DNA of 64,000 nt, taken from Bacteroidota bacterium (GTDB lineage: Bacteria; Bacteroidota; Bacteroidia; Bacteroidales; SKPS01). Within the stretch, counting starts at the first letter, position 1. Each line of letters starts with the position of its first letter. The notes beneath the pieces were generated by a model. That model saw nothing but the letters and a program-made list of their open reading frames with translations, was not told the DNA's origin and made no database searches. The translations under genes and the position numbers were made by a program. The stretch is from assembly GCA_022709695.1 (NCBI GenBank), contig JAKLII010000004.1, forward strand, positions 62,001 to 126,000. Direction: 5' to 3'. This document shows, piece by piece, positions 9,792-18,102 of this stretch.

Positions 9792-10400
9792 ATGATTAAT
9801 GTAGTGCGAAATATGATGCTTGGGTTTGTGGCCGGGATGCTGGTTACGATGCCTGCTGTTGCCCAGCGGATCAACTTCAGCACCTTTGCATCGGATGATA
9901 TCCTAATTACCCAGGGATCTGTTCAGGAACTGGATTTCAATCAAAAACAAGCAGTCATTCTGGGTGGCAGTAATGTGAATATCCTACTTACAGATCCTTC
10001 AGCCGTAGTGTTTGCCATTGAGGCGAATGCTGAATTTGACATCACAATTGAAATCACAGCAGATCCCTGGCTTGAGCTCCTGGTGGGGCAAAGCATCTAT
10101 AAGATTCCCTTTACTCCTGGATTCTCGTATACCAATAACGGATCTCTGACAGAAGCACAGGCAAAGCTACAGGCTGTGCCAGTTGCATCTGGTTTTTCCG
10201 GTATAACCATTCCTGTTTTTCATAGAACTGGAGCAGCCCCAACCCCGCCACCAACCCCGGTACATGCCGGATATGTGGCTCCCAAAAGCACCGTGTATCT
10301 GTTCCTTTACGGTTCAATTGCTGTTCCTCTGAATTCCCCGGTAGGATTATATTCCGGCAACATCAACATTCACGTTTTCTATACCACCAATATTCAGTGA
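9792..10400 (+). CDS. Exported pilin-like protein with Pro-rich insertion
   Basis: The protein has 202 residues with a signal peptide ending 'TMPAVAQ'. The mature protein is all-beta in pattern ('INFSTFASDDILITQGSV', 'VNILLTDPSAVVFAIEA'). It carries a Pro-rich loop 'GAAPTPPPTPVHAGY' around residues 150-165 and closes with 'SPVGLYSGNINIHVFY', the same 'GxYxGxxxIxxxY' strand found in its neighbours. Length and closing strand fit a chaperone-usher type beta-sandwich subunit. A short heptamer array precedes it. Its stop overlaps the GTG start of the next gene by four bases (GTGA at 10397-10400), so the two are translated together. I do not recognise a named family with certainty. Confidence 0.7.
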   Translation: MINVVRNMMLGFVAGMLVTMPAVAQRINFSTFASDDILITQGSVQELDFNQKQAVILGGSNVNILLTDPSAVVFAIEANAEFDITIEITADPWLELLVGQSIYKIPFTPGFSYTNNGSLTEAQAKLQAVPVASGFSGITIPVFHRTGAAPTPPPTPVHAGYVAPKSTVYLFLYGSIAVPLNSPVGLYSGNINIHVFYTTNIQ

Positions 10401-10996
10401 AAAGGCTCCAGTTCCATATCACCCGCAAAAACGACGGAGGTTTCACTGCTACTTTTAGCAGATATTTGGTCGTGGCCATGACAGCAGCCGGTTGTATGGT
10501 TTCCACGGATCTGAATGCCCAGTTTGTGAATATCAGCATAAAGGTTAATCCTGAAACTGAACTGTATTCCCGGCCCGATCTTTTCTCGTTCAGTATCCAG
10601 AAAGGATCTCAATTCCCAGGCCCCCATCTGGAAGGAACCCTAACCATGATGATTTCGGCTACGGAGAACCAGCAGATACAGGTAAGGTACCCTCAGACAC
10701 TGGAGCTGGTGAGCCGAACCGGTGCGATACAACCACTTGATGCCACCTTTTGTTACAATAACCAGCAAACACAAAGAACTGAAACGGATAGTTTTTCACA
10801 GATACCCTGTACAGCCGAAACTCAGAAACCAGTAGAGAATTTTTCCATGCACCATATCCCGTTGCTGATCGAACGACTCCCCGGTAACCCTTCGATGTTG
10901 TTTACCTGGCTGAGCTTTACCCTTAAAACCCCTTTGCCAGGCAATAAGTCGGAAGAATATTGTACTAATTTTCAAATCCAGATAGAATATAACTAA
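10397..10996 (+). CDS. Exported pilin-like protein, GTG start
   Basis: The protein has 199 residues starting at GTG 10397, which overlaps the upstream stop by four bases; no ATG gives a complete signal peptide. A long charged N-region (MKRLQFHITRKNDGGFTATF) precedes the hydrophobic stretch 'YLVVAMTAAGCMVSTDLNAQ'. The mature part is beta-rich, has cysteines near residues 118, 137 and 190, and ends 'SEEYCTNFQIQIEYN', again the family's closing strand. A 'G' instead of a 'GxYxG' loop and the extra cysteines set it apart from its neighbours. Its place in the operon suggests an accessory or tip subunit. Family assignment is by pattern and context only. Confidence 0.65.
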   Translation: MKRLQFHITRKNDGGFTATFSRYLVVAMTAAGCMVSTDLNAQFVNISIKVNPETELYSRPDLFSFSIQKGSQFPGPHLEGTLTMMISATENQQIQVRYPQTLELVSRTGAIQPLDATFCYNNQQTQRTETDSFSQIPCTAETQKPVENFSMHHIPLLIERLPGNPSMLFTWLSFTLKTPLPGNKSEEYCTNFQIQIEYN

Positions 10997-11089
10997 CCAA
11001 AATAATCAGAGTTTAACTAACACCCCCACCACAGAAAGTGCCCCCTCTGCTAAGGTTTTAGTAGTGAGCCAATCCCAAAAAACAACGAA

Positions 11090-11139
11090 CAACAAAACAA
11101 CAAACAACAAACAACAAACAATAAACAACAAACACCAAA
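11090..11139 (+). repeat. Tandem CAACAAA heptamers in the leader of the major pilin-like gene
   Basis: Copies of CAACAAA, some with one change, start at 11090 and, after a one-base insertion, at 11098, 11105, 11112, 11119, 11126 and 11133. The array ends about 23 bases before the ATG at 11163. It has no G (almost pure A and C), so a transcript across it would be unstructured. The rest of the 166-base gap contains no gene. Confidence 0.85.
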
Positions 11140-11162
11140 CAAACCTTTTTAACAAAACAATT

Positions 11163-11741
11163 ATGAAATCGATGAAATTTTTGGCCGCCCTTGCTATTAT
11201 GATGGGCTTCGGATTCAGCGCAATGGCGCAAGCACAGTCAGACAACGACAATATCGCTGCTAAGGCAGAGGTTGTTGCCCAGGTAAATGTTACAAAAGTA
11301 CTGGATCTTCAATTCGGTATCGTCACTCCTGGTGTAAACAAATCGATCAGCACAACAGGTAGTGTTCTGGCAGGAACAGCAGGTACCAGTACCTATGCTG
11401 GAACAGAACAAAAAGGACATTTTACGGTGACTAAAGGTGCCAACACCTATCTTACCCTGGCACTTACCCTTCCTGCTAATCTGACCTATTTAACCAACAA
11501 CCTTCCCATAAACTTTGCTGATGTTTCGAGTACACAACTCGGTTTGCTGCAAATCTCAGGCGCAAATGATGTACCTTTTACACCATCTGCCACTCCTTTA
11601 AATCTCACTTCAGGAGCCTATAGTGCTTACTTTACTGCCACATCATTTGATGTATTCCTTGGGGGAACGGTAGCTCCAGCTGCCAGCCAGGTTGCCGGTG
11701 ATTACACTGGAACCATTACCCTTACTGCAACCTACAATTAA
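11163..11741 (+). CDS. DUF4402 family protein, probable major fibre subunit
   Basis: The protein has 192 residues from ATG 11163 ('MKSMKFLAALAIMMGFGFS', then 'AMAQAQ'), a typical signal peptide. An in-frame GTG at 11064 would add 33 low-complexity residues encoded by the heptamer array and is rejected. The mature part fits the DUF4402 pattern: 'AEVVAQVNVTKVLDLQFGIV' at the start, 'GHFTVTKGANTYLTLALTLP' in the middle and 'QVAGDYTGTITLTATYN' at the end. DUF4402 proteins are exported beta-sandwich proteins in the pilus/adhesin fold group. It is the last gene of the unit and is followed by a strong terminator. With the cleanest family signature, it is the best candidate for the major subunit handled by the chaperone and usher encoded next. 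Confidence 0.85.
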   Translation: MKSMKFLAALAIMMGFGFSAMAQAQSDNDNIAAKAEVVAQVNVTKVLDLQFGIVTPGVNKSISTTGSVLAGTAGTSTYAGTEQKGHFTVTKGANTYLTLALTLPANLTYLTNNLPINFADVSSTQLGLLQISGANDVPFTPSATPLNLTSGAYSAYFTATSFDVFLGGTVAPAASQVAGDYTGTITLTATYN

Positions 11742-11751
11742 TACCAGTATG

Positions 11752-11791
11752 AATACCCCGGAGTCTGATACTCCGGGGTATTTTATTTTTT
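11752..11791 (+). terminator. Rho-independent terminator after the DUF4402 gene
   Basis: A perfect 12-bp stem (ATACCCCGGAGT 11753-11764 with ACTCCGGGGTAT 11770-11781) with a five-base loop is followed by a T-rich run to 11791. It separates the subunit genes from the chaperone and usher genes. Confidence 0.95.
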
Positions 11792-11810
11792 AGATCTTTG
11801 AATGTATCTT

Positions 11811-11841
11811 TTTGTAATGATGCACCGTATAAATATAATTG
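11811..11841 (+). promoter_or_regulatory. Promoter for the chaperone-usher unit
   Basis: TTTG at 11811-11814 (-33) and TATAATTG at 11834-11841 (-7, seven of eight matches to TAnnTTTG) are separated by 19 bases, the canonical Bacteroidota arrangement. The ATG of the chaperone gene lies at 11879. Confidence 0.7.
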
Positions 11842-11878
11842 CATCTCAGTTACTATATAAACGTAAGCACTTACTCAG

Positions 11879-12709
11879 ATGAAAGATCAAAAATCCCTTG
11901 TAGTTGCGCTGATTTTGATTACAATGTCGTTGACTGCCACTGCACAGATTTCGCTGGCACCTTCCTTTGTATTTTTGGACGCCAACACCGGAGTCGGAAA
12001 TCTTTACATCAGCAACAACGGCACACAGGCACAAGAAGTCACCATCAGTTTCCTATTTGGTTACCCAGGAAGCGACTCAGAGGGGAATCTGGTAATGCGA
12101 TACGACGACAGTGCAGCTTTTAAGCAATATGGTCTTGATTCGATGATCAGAGCTTTTCCCCGTTCATTCACACTGAATGGCGGAGAGCAACGGACCGTAC
12201 GAATCCAGGTGATACCGGCTGCCCAGCAAAAGGATGGCTTTTTCTTCACCCGTTTAAAAGTACTTGCCAAACCTCTGTCGGCCGAAGTTTCACAACAAAC
12301 TACTGAAGGAATTTCCACCCGTATCAGTTTTAATTTTGAGCAGATTACAGCTGTGTTTTATCATAAAGGGAAGGTACGCACCGGTTTGAAAGTGGAGAAA
12401 ACTGAAACTTTTCAGAAAGAGAAACAACTTGAAGTACGTGCCCATCTGGTACCTCAGGGAAATGCTCCCTATATCGGGAGTATGTTTGCCAAAATCAAAG
12501 ATAACCAGGGCAAAGTGCTTGCTGAATCGGAAGCCACCACAACGGCCTATTTCCCGGTAATCCGCAATATCTCCCTCAATACCGAAGGCATTGCACCGGG
12601 CACTTACACCCTGGAACTTTGTTTTGAAACCCGCAGAAACGACATGGCGGCCACCGATCTGGTTCAGGCGCCCCGCATCGTTCATGAAACCCAGGTGATG
12701 ATTCGTTAG
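11879..12709 (+). CDS. PapD-like periplasmic pilus chaperone
   Basis: The protein has 276 residues with a signal peptide ending 'LTATAQ'. The mature protein begins 'ISLAPSFVFLDANTGVGNLYISNNG', the first strands of the PapD/FimC Ig-like chaperone fold. It continues with 'QEVTISFLFGYP', 'RSFTLNGGEQRTVRIQV' and 'FFFTRLKVLA', the usual course of domain 1, where basic residues hold the subunit's C-terminus. A second Ig-like domain covers ~165-276 ('LKVEKTETFQKEKQLEVRA', 'GTYTLELCFETRR'). In chaperone-usher systems this protein completes the fold of the subunit by donor-strand exchange and delivers it to the usher. The usher gene starts seven bases downstream behind a good ribosome site. The length of 276 is slightly longer than classical PapD (~240). 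The family call is strong in context; the sequence is distant from proteobacterial examples. Confidence 0.85.
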   Translation: MKDQKSLVVALILITMSLTATAQISLAPSFVFLDANTGVGNLYISNNGTQAQEVTISFLFGYPGSDSEGNLVMRYDDSAAFKQYGLDSMIRAFPRSFTLNGGEQRTVRIQVIPAAQQKDGFFFTRLKVLAKPLSAEVSQQTTEGISTRISFNFEQITAVFYHKGKVRTGLKVEKTETFQKEKQLEVRAHLVPQGNAPYIGSMFAKIKDNQGKVLAESEATTTAYFPVIRNISLNTEGIAPGTYTLELCFETRRNDMAATDLVQAPRIVHETQVMIR

Positions 12710-12716
12710 GAGACAG

Positions 12717-15713
12717 ATGATTCCCGGTTTCACACGATTACAGAAATTTTCGGGCATAACAGTATCAACACTTGCTATGCTCTTTTTTTTATTCACCCCC
12801 GGCAAACTCTCAGGGCAGGAGGAGGAAGTTCTGCTCTCTTTCAAACACAGTGGGGTGGGCTATGTGTATGCAAATTCAATTTACAACGGAAAAACCGGCC
12901 AATCCTGGCTCCCGGTGACGGAGTTATTCAGCCTGATGGAAATCAACCAGAACGCCAATCCCTCTGGATTTACGGTAAGCGGTACCTTTCAGACCAACGG
13001 GCAACCGTATGTCATTAATCTGGCCTCACGTACCGTTGCTTTGGGTAAAACCAAACGATTGATCACACCGGATGATTTCAGAATCGGGGAAACTGATTAC
13101 TACCTGTCTCCCGCGATTTTCGAGGAGGTGTTCGGGCTGCAGTTCACCGTGAACATCATGCACCTCACCTTAACCCTTGAAACGCCGCACACACTGCCCG
13201 TTCAGGAGCGCAAGGCAAGGGAAAAAGCCAGAAAAAAGATGGGGCCGTCAGGGGAAGCACAGGTTCATTTTCCCCTGCTCTACGGCAGAAAACGATCGTT
13301 TTTCAGTGGTCTGATGGTTGATTATTCCCTAAACGGGTATTACAGTCCGGGTCAGCCGCTGGCCATAGGGTATACCCTGACAGGAGGGGCAGAACTGCTG
13401 GGGGGAGACCTGATGGGGACGGTTGTGGGATTACACTCTTCCGAAGCCCCGGCACAGGTGGCTTTCAGCGGACTTCGGTGGCGCTATGCCGTTCTCAATA
13501 CCCCCTGGTTTACCGGTGCTACCCTTGGCAGCATGGTTACCAGCGGGTTACAACCGGTATCATACAAGGGCATTGCGCTCACCAACGATCCCATTGAGCC
13601 CCGGCGCCTGTTCGACACCCATATCATCGACGGGTACACGGAGCCTCAGTCAGAAGTTGAACTGTATGTTAATGAACGTATTACCGATTTCCAGCACGCC
13701 AATGAGCTGGGGTACTACCGGTTTAGTATCCCATTGCAGTATGGTGCAACGCGCATCAGTACCCGCATCTATACTCCTTCCGGAAAGATCATTACCAATG
13801 AAAGGCAGATGCAGGTGCCCTTTAACTTTTTGCCTCCGGGTACAGTAACCTATAACGTGCAGGCTGGAAAAAGCGATTTGGGATATTCCGATTCGGTGGG
13901 CTCGCAGTGGATCGGGCAGGGTAATCTGGCAGCAGGGATCACCCCCTGGCTGAGTGCCTCTGCAGGTGCACAGCACCTGGGTAATACATTTGAAACGGAC
14001 CATCTCTTCTGGTACACGAATTTGTCAGCCAGAATTGCCAGACAATATCTTGCAAGCATTGATATAGCCCCGGGATTTTTCAACAGAATCACCGGCAACG
14101 TGCTGTATGCCAATAACCTGTCGGTGAATGCCAGCTACATCCGTTTCGGCAGCAATAATCTTTACAACAGCAGAGGGGCTAATGAAGAGATTTCCACAAA
14201 TGTGTATATACCTTTCCGGCTTTTCGGGCTCCAGACCGGTTTCAGGGTTGGCGGTGACTACATCAGGCTTCCCGGTAACTCTTTAACCCGCTACCTTGCG
14301 GAGCTCAATATCAGAATCAGCAAGCTGAACCTGCGCATCAACTATCGTGATAACCTGCTGATGACAGAAGAAGATGTACTGTTTGGAGAAGGGATGATAC
14401 AGACCTCTGTGATTTACAATCTCAGCAGGTCGCCAGGGGTACCGGTGTTTATCCGGGGGATGTTCATCAGGGGTCAGATTGAGTATAATGCCAGACGCAA
14501 CCAACTGGCAACAACGGAGATACAGTTTTCGAAGACCATCCTGAAGAATGGACGGATCAATTTCACTACCGGATACAACTACCTCACCGACCAGGTTTTC
14601 GGACAGGCCGGTTTGACCATTGACCTGAATACCTTCCGGAGTGCTACCCAGGTGGGGTACACCAACGGGATGGCATACAGCCAGCAGAATATCACCGGCA
14701 GCCTGGGCTGGGATATGCCAAACCGCAGGTTCAACCTTTCGAACCGGCAGCAGGTAGGGCAAAGCGCAGCCTCGGTCAGATTATTCACCGATCGCAACAG
14801 CAACGCAAAATACGACGATGGGGATGAACTGTTGCCCTACAAGGGTGTTAAACTGGATCAGACCTCAAAGTTATCCCTCGGAACCGACAGTATCCTGAGA
14901 ATCACCCAGATTCAATCCTACTACAGATACAATATCCGCGTGAACCGCAGTGCCATCAATGACCCCACGCTGGTGCCCCTGAAGGATGAGTTTTCGTTTG
15001 TAGCAGATCCCAATCAATATAAAGTGATCGAAATCCCCTTTTACCGCGGAGGCATTCTTGACGGACAGGTACAAATTGAACGGAAGGGCCAAATCTCAGG
15101 TCAGGGTGGGCTTAGAATCTCGATACGTGGCATAGATACAGAATATCAGCAAACACTGCGTACCTTCGTTGATGGTTCGTTCTATGCTATGGATATCCCC
15201 CCCGGAAGATATTGGCTGGAGGTGGATCGTGCACAGCTTGGATTTCTGAACGCGGAACAGAATGACTCGGTCTATTTTGAAGTAAAAGCCACTGCGAACG
15301 GCGATTTTATTGAAGGGATTATCGTTAAACTTATAGAGTTTCAGGTACAGCGGGAACTGGAAGAAATCAGGGAGCAGGAAGCACGGGAAGCCGAAATTAT
15401 AGATGTGCAGGAAAAGACTGATGAAATGCCTGAGGGGAGTGATGACAGGGGTATAGAGGCATCTGCCGGTTTATCTGATTCAGCCAGCTCTCAATCCCCG
15501 ATAATCCTCCAAGCGGGCGCCTTTAAACAGAAGGCCAATGCAGAGACCCTGGCAAAGAGGATACAGGAAATTACAGGATTAGAGCCCTACCTGGTTCTGG
15601 AGAAGGAGTTGTATAAAGTCAGAATGAAAGTTTCCGGTACCACGTCAGAGCAGGAAGCAATAATGGAAAAATTGGTTGCAAATAGAGTTAAAACCCTGAT
15701 TATCAAACTATAA
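12717..15713 (+). CDS. Outer-membrane usher (FimD/PapC-like) fused to a C-terminal SPOR domain
   Basis: The protein has 998 residues with a signal peptide ending 'GKLSGQ'. Residues ~35-155 fit the usher N-domain ('SWLPVTELFSLMEI', 'LTLTLETPHTLPVQERKARE' just before the barrel). Residues ~170-690 show alternating beta-barrel strands rich in aromatic residues. The plug/middle domain lies near 300-385 ('DGYTEPQSEVELYVNERIT', 'GYYRFSIPLQYGATRIST'). Residues ~690-870 contain an 'RLFTDRNSNAKYDDGDELL' module and a carboxypeptidase-regulatory-like module ('GGILDGQVQIER'), in place of the usual usher C-domains. A charged segment ~875-925 (ELEEIREQEAREAEI) leads to a SPOR domain ('ILQAGAFKQKANAETLAKR', ~928-998). 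SPOR domains bind denuded peptidoglycan. The TAGGAGACAGATG junction gives a clear ribosome site and couples the gene to the chaperone gene. I know of no classical usher with a SPOR domain. Confidence 0.85.
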   Translation: MIPGFTRLQKFSGITVSTLAMLFFLFTPGKLSGQEEEVLLSFKHSGVGYVYANSIYNGKTGQSWLPVTELFSLMEINQNANPSGFTVSGTFQTNGQPYVINLASRTVALGKTKRLITPDDFRIGETDYYLSPAIFEEVFGLQFTVNIMHLTLTLETPHTLPVQERKAREKARKKMGPSGEAQVHFPLLYGRKRSFFSGLMVDYSLNGYYSPGQPLAIGYTLTGGAELLGGDLMGTVVGLHSSEAPAQVAFSGLRWRYAVLNTPWFTGATLGSMVTSGLQPVSYKGIALTNDPIEPRRLFDTHIIDGYTEPQSEVELYVNERITDFQHANELGYYRFSIPLQYGATRISTRIYTPSGKIITNERQMQVPFNFLPPGTVTYNVQAGKSDLGYSDSVGSQWIGQGNLAAGITPWLSASAGAQHLGNTFETDHLFWYTNLSARIARQYLASIDIAPGFFNRITGNVLYANNLSVNASYIRFGSNNLYNSRGANEEISTNVYIPFRLFGLQTGFRVGGDYIRLPGNSLTRYLAELNIRISKLNLRINYRDNLLMTEEDVLFGEGMIQTSVIYNLSRSPGVPVFIRGMFIRGQIEYNARRNQLATTEIQFSKTILKNGRINFTTGYNYLTDQVFGQAGLTIDLNTFRSATQVGYTNGMAYSQQNITGSLGWDMPNRRFNLSNRQQVGQSAASVRLFTDRNSNAKYDDGDELLPYKGVKLDQTSKLSLGTDSILRITQIQSYYRYNIRVNRSAINDPTLVPLKDEFSFVADPNQYKVIEIPFYRGGILDGQVQIERKGQISGQGGLRISIRGIDTEYQQTLRTFVDGSFYAMDIPPGRYWLEVDRAQLGFLNAEQNDSVYFEVKATANGDFIEGIIVKLIEFQVQRELEEIREQEAREAEIIDVQEKTDEMPEGSDDRGIEASAGLSDSASSQSPIILQAGAFKQKANAETLAKRIQEITGLEPYLVLEKELYKVRMKVSGTTSEQEAIMEKLVANRVKTLIIKL

Positions 15714-15734
15714 ACAGGCAGGTTTTACTATCTG

Positions 15735-17057
15735 TTAGTGAAATCCCCCTTTGCCCCGGTAAAGGGAAACCGGCCCATCGAGCTCAACCCTGATGACGGT
15801 GATATAGCTGTCGTGTACATTTTCGGGTACATCGATGTATACCAGTCCGGGGACTGAGCTCCAGGAGATCTTTCCCACAATTTTATGACCGAGGGTTTGA
15901 GGCGTTCCGAGTACTGATATCTTTCTGATCTTATTTCTCAGCCCCTTGATCACCAGCTTATCACTGGCACCCTGTGAAAGAAACAGGTATAGTACGGTTG
16001 AATCTGCCGAGAGGGTTGTTGGGCCGTAAAAATGGCCATACGGGAGGCCTCTTCGGGTATCGAAGATTGCCTCACTGTGTTTCGAGGTCCACCTGCCCAG
16101 TTCTTTCAGGATGTGCACCTGTTCTTCTGGTATGGTACCATCGGCTTTGGGGCCGATATCGAGCAGGAGGTTTCCGCCGGCGCTGATCACATCGGCAAAT
16201 ATGGAGATGATTTCGAAAGGGGTTTTGTAATTGGTATCGGAGCCCTGGTATCCCCATGAGTCGTTCATGGTCATGCAGAGCTCCCAGGCACGGGATTCCG
16301 GGGGGATGATTGGGGTATGCTGCTCGGGAGTGGCATAGTCGCCATAGCCCTGCAAACGGGCGTTGATGATAGCCGAAGGGTTGCGCGCAAGGATTCTGTG
16401 ACGTATCCCGGGTGCATTCCACTCTTCCGCCGAATGCTCCCAGTCGCCGTCGAACCACCATAGGTCGGGGTTGTACTGCACCAGAAGTTCATCGATCTGC
16501 CGGTTGCAGAACTGCATGTAACGGTTCCATCTGAGGGTATCATCGGCTACCTTATAGCGGGATGAGTCACGCAGAAACCCCGGATAATCGGGATGGGTCC
16601 AGTCGATGAGCGAGAAATAGAGTCCGGTTTTCAGGCCTGCTTTCCGGAGTTCGGTGACAAACGGGGTGAGCACATCACGTTTGGCGGGGGAGGCAGCAGG
16701 GATACTGAGGGCGTTGGCTTTAGTATTCCACAAGGCCACCCCGTCGTGGTGCTTGGAGGTGATCACGGCATACCTGGCACCGCTGGATTTGATCACCCTC
16801 ACCCACTCCTCCGGTTTATAGTTTTCTGCGTTGAAGCGTTCGATCTGCTGCATATACACATCGTGGGGGATGTGCTTGTTGTGGAACGACCACGATTCCC
16901 CAACACCATCCACGGCATAAATGCCCCAGTGGATAAAAATCCCCAGGCGGGCATTGGAAAACCAGTCGAGTTTTGCCAGGGAGTCGGTCTGGGCCACTGC
17001 CGGGGTGGCAAACCGGATTACGATCCATAAGACCAGAAAGGCTGCTCTTTTCATCAT
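15735..17057 (-). CDS. Exported alpha-L-fucosidase, GH29
   Basis: The protein has 440 residues with a signal peptide ending 'TPAVAQ'. The catalytic TIM barrel starts at 'LDWFSNARLGIFIHWGIYAV' (GH29 signature, His in 'IHWG'). It continues with 'SKHHDGVALW' (101-110) and reaches the nucleophile Asp203 in 'WWFDGDW'. A conserved 'GGNLLLDIGPKADGTIP' near residue 300 closes the barrel, and a small beta-sandwich follows. The enzyme removes alpha-linked L-fucose from glycans with retention of configuration. There is no T9SS sorting domain and no lipobox, so it is probably periplasmic. It faces the usher gene tail to tail (21 bases between stops), so the two are not in one transcript. Another GH29 domain lies 5 kb away in the fusion protein at 21262-24579. 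Confidence 0.93.
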   Translation of the reverse strand: MMKRAAFLVLWIVIRFATPAVAQTDSLAKLDWFSNARLGIFIHWGIYAVDGVGESWSFHNKHIPHDVYMQQIERFNAENYKPEEWVRVIKSSGARYAVITSKHHDGVALWNTKANALSIPAASPAKRDVLTPFVTELRKAGLKTGLYFSLIDWTHPDYPGFLRDSSRYKVADDTLRWNRYMQFCNRQIDELLVQYNPDLWWFDGDWEHSAEEWNAPGIRHRILARNPSAIINARLQGYGDYATPEQHTPIIPPESRAWELCMTMNDSWGYQGSDTNYKTPFEIISIFADVISAGGNLLLDIGPKADGTIPEEQVHILKELGRWTSKHSEAIFDTRRGLPYGHFYGPTTLSADSTVLYLFLSQGASDKLVIKGLRNKIRKISVLGTPQTLGHKIVGKISWSSVPGLVYIDVPENVHDSYITVIRVELDGPVSLYRGKGGFH

Positions 17058-17139
17058 ATTGATTCAGCATGCATTATTCATCAAATCATCTGAAGCGATT
17101 TCTGTTGCCATCATCAACCATTTGAAATTCATAAGGGAT

Positions 17140-17260
17140 TGAACACGGTTAACACTGATGCTACGGATGATCGCTGATTTAAAAAACAAAATTATGAATT
17201 CATTCCATAAATATCTGTGTTAATCAGTAGCATCTGTAACCTCAGTGTTCTATATAACTG
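17140..17260. repeat. Imperfect inverted repeat in a 383-base gap
   Basis: Left arm 'aacactgatgctacggatg' (from about 17150) and right arm 'catctgtaacctcagtgtt' (ending about 17250) are imperfect reverse complements, with more scattered matches inward ('cgctgattt' / 'taatcagt'). Such 'ATCAGCG/ACTGATT' elements occur between genes in many Bacteroidota. The rest of 17058-17440 shows no convincing gene. It contains the upstream region of the fucosidase gene and the downstream region of tpx. Confidence 0.5.
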
Positions 17261-17440
17261 TTCCTATGTTTAAAGGTTGATCTTCCCTCATACCAGTTGT
17301 ATGCCTAAACATACAATGACCAAATTTTGTGATTAACGCAGGTTAAAAAAAGATTGTGTGTTAATGAACGAAAAATGAGCCTCGGTGAAAGCATCTCCGA
17401 ATTTCAGCGAGAACTTCTGCGCTATCTGCTAGAAACACTA

Positions 17441-17938
17441 TTACAGTGCCCTGAGCGCTGCCTCGTAATCGGGTTCCTGCACGATATCAGGCACCTGTTC
17501 GGTATACACAACCTCACCGGCTTCGTTCAGCACCACCACCGCACGGCTGTGCAGGCCGGCCAGAGGGCCATCTTCGATGGTGAGACCGTAATCCCTGCCG
17601 AAGCTGCCATCACGGAAGTCGGAAGCGGTGATTACGTTGTTGAGCCCCTCGGTGCTGCAGAACCGCCCATGCGCGAAGGGCAGGTCTTTGGAGACACATA
17701 CCACAGCGGTGTTTCCCACTTCGCCGGCCAGTTTATTGAACTGCCTTACCGAAGCTGCACACACGCCGGTGTCGAGGCTCGGAAAGATGTTGAGAACTAC
17801 CCTTTTCCCTTGAAGTTCGTCCAGGGAGATGGGGCTGAGGTCTGACTTAATAAGCTGAAATGCCGGAGCTTTGGTACCGGCTGCAGGAAGCTGACCCAGG
17901 GTATGGATCGGGTTTCCATTAAGATGGATGGTGGCCAT
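17441..17938 (-). CDS. tpx: Thiol peroxidase
   Basis: The protein has 165 residues, the normal length of Tpx. The peroxidatic cysteine is Cys60 in 'PSLDTGVCAASVRQFN' and the resolving cysteine Cys94 in 'HGRFCSTEG', the spacing typical of atypical 2-Cys Tpx. 'ASDFRDGSFGRDYGL' and 'GLHSRAVVVLNEAGEV' are further family motifs. It reduces hydrogen peroxide and alkyl hydroperoxides using thioredoxin in the cytoplasm; no signal peptide is present. It is a stand-alone gene, read away from the T9SS lectin-like gene. Three copies of an octamer like TTTAGTTG lie at 17950-17973, directly before its start codon. Confidence 0.96.
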   Translation of the reverse strand: MATIHLNGNPIHTLGQLPAAGTKAPAFQLIKSDLSPISLDELQGKRVVLNIFPSLDTGVCAASVRQFNKLAGEVGNTAVVCVSKDLPFAHGRFCSTEGLNNVITASDFRDGSFGRDYGLTIEDGPLAGLHSRAVVVLNEAGEVVYTEQVPDIVQEPDYEAALRAL

Positions 17939-18102
17939 TGTGTGTTATTTTTAGTTGTTTGGTTGTTTAGTCGTTGATATAACAATGGATGGGAGGGTTT
18001 GTTGGCGGGTGGATATAAATAATCAGGTAAATATCTGAAAATATTAAATAAAACATACCTAATTTTATGCGGTATATTCTCATCCTTAAATTTACATAAC
18101 CG

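Noticed and set aside
11064..11162. GTG start at 11064 for the DUF4402 protein
   Set aside because: It would add 33 Asn/Lys/Thr-rich residues encoded by the heptamer array in front of a complete signal peptide.
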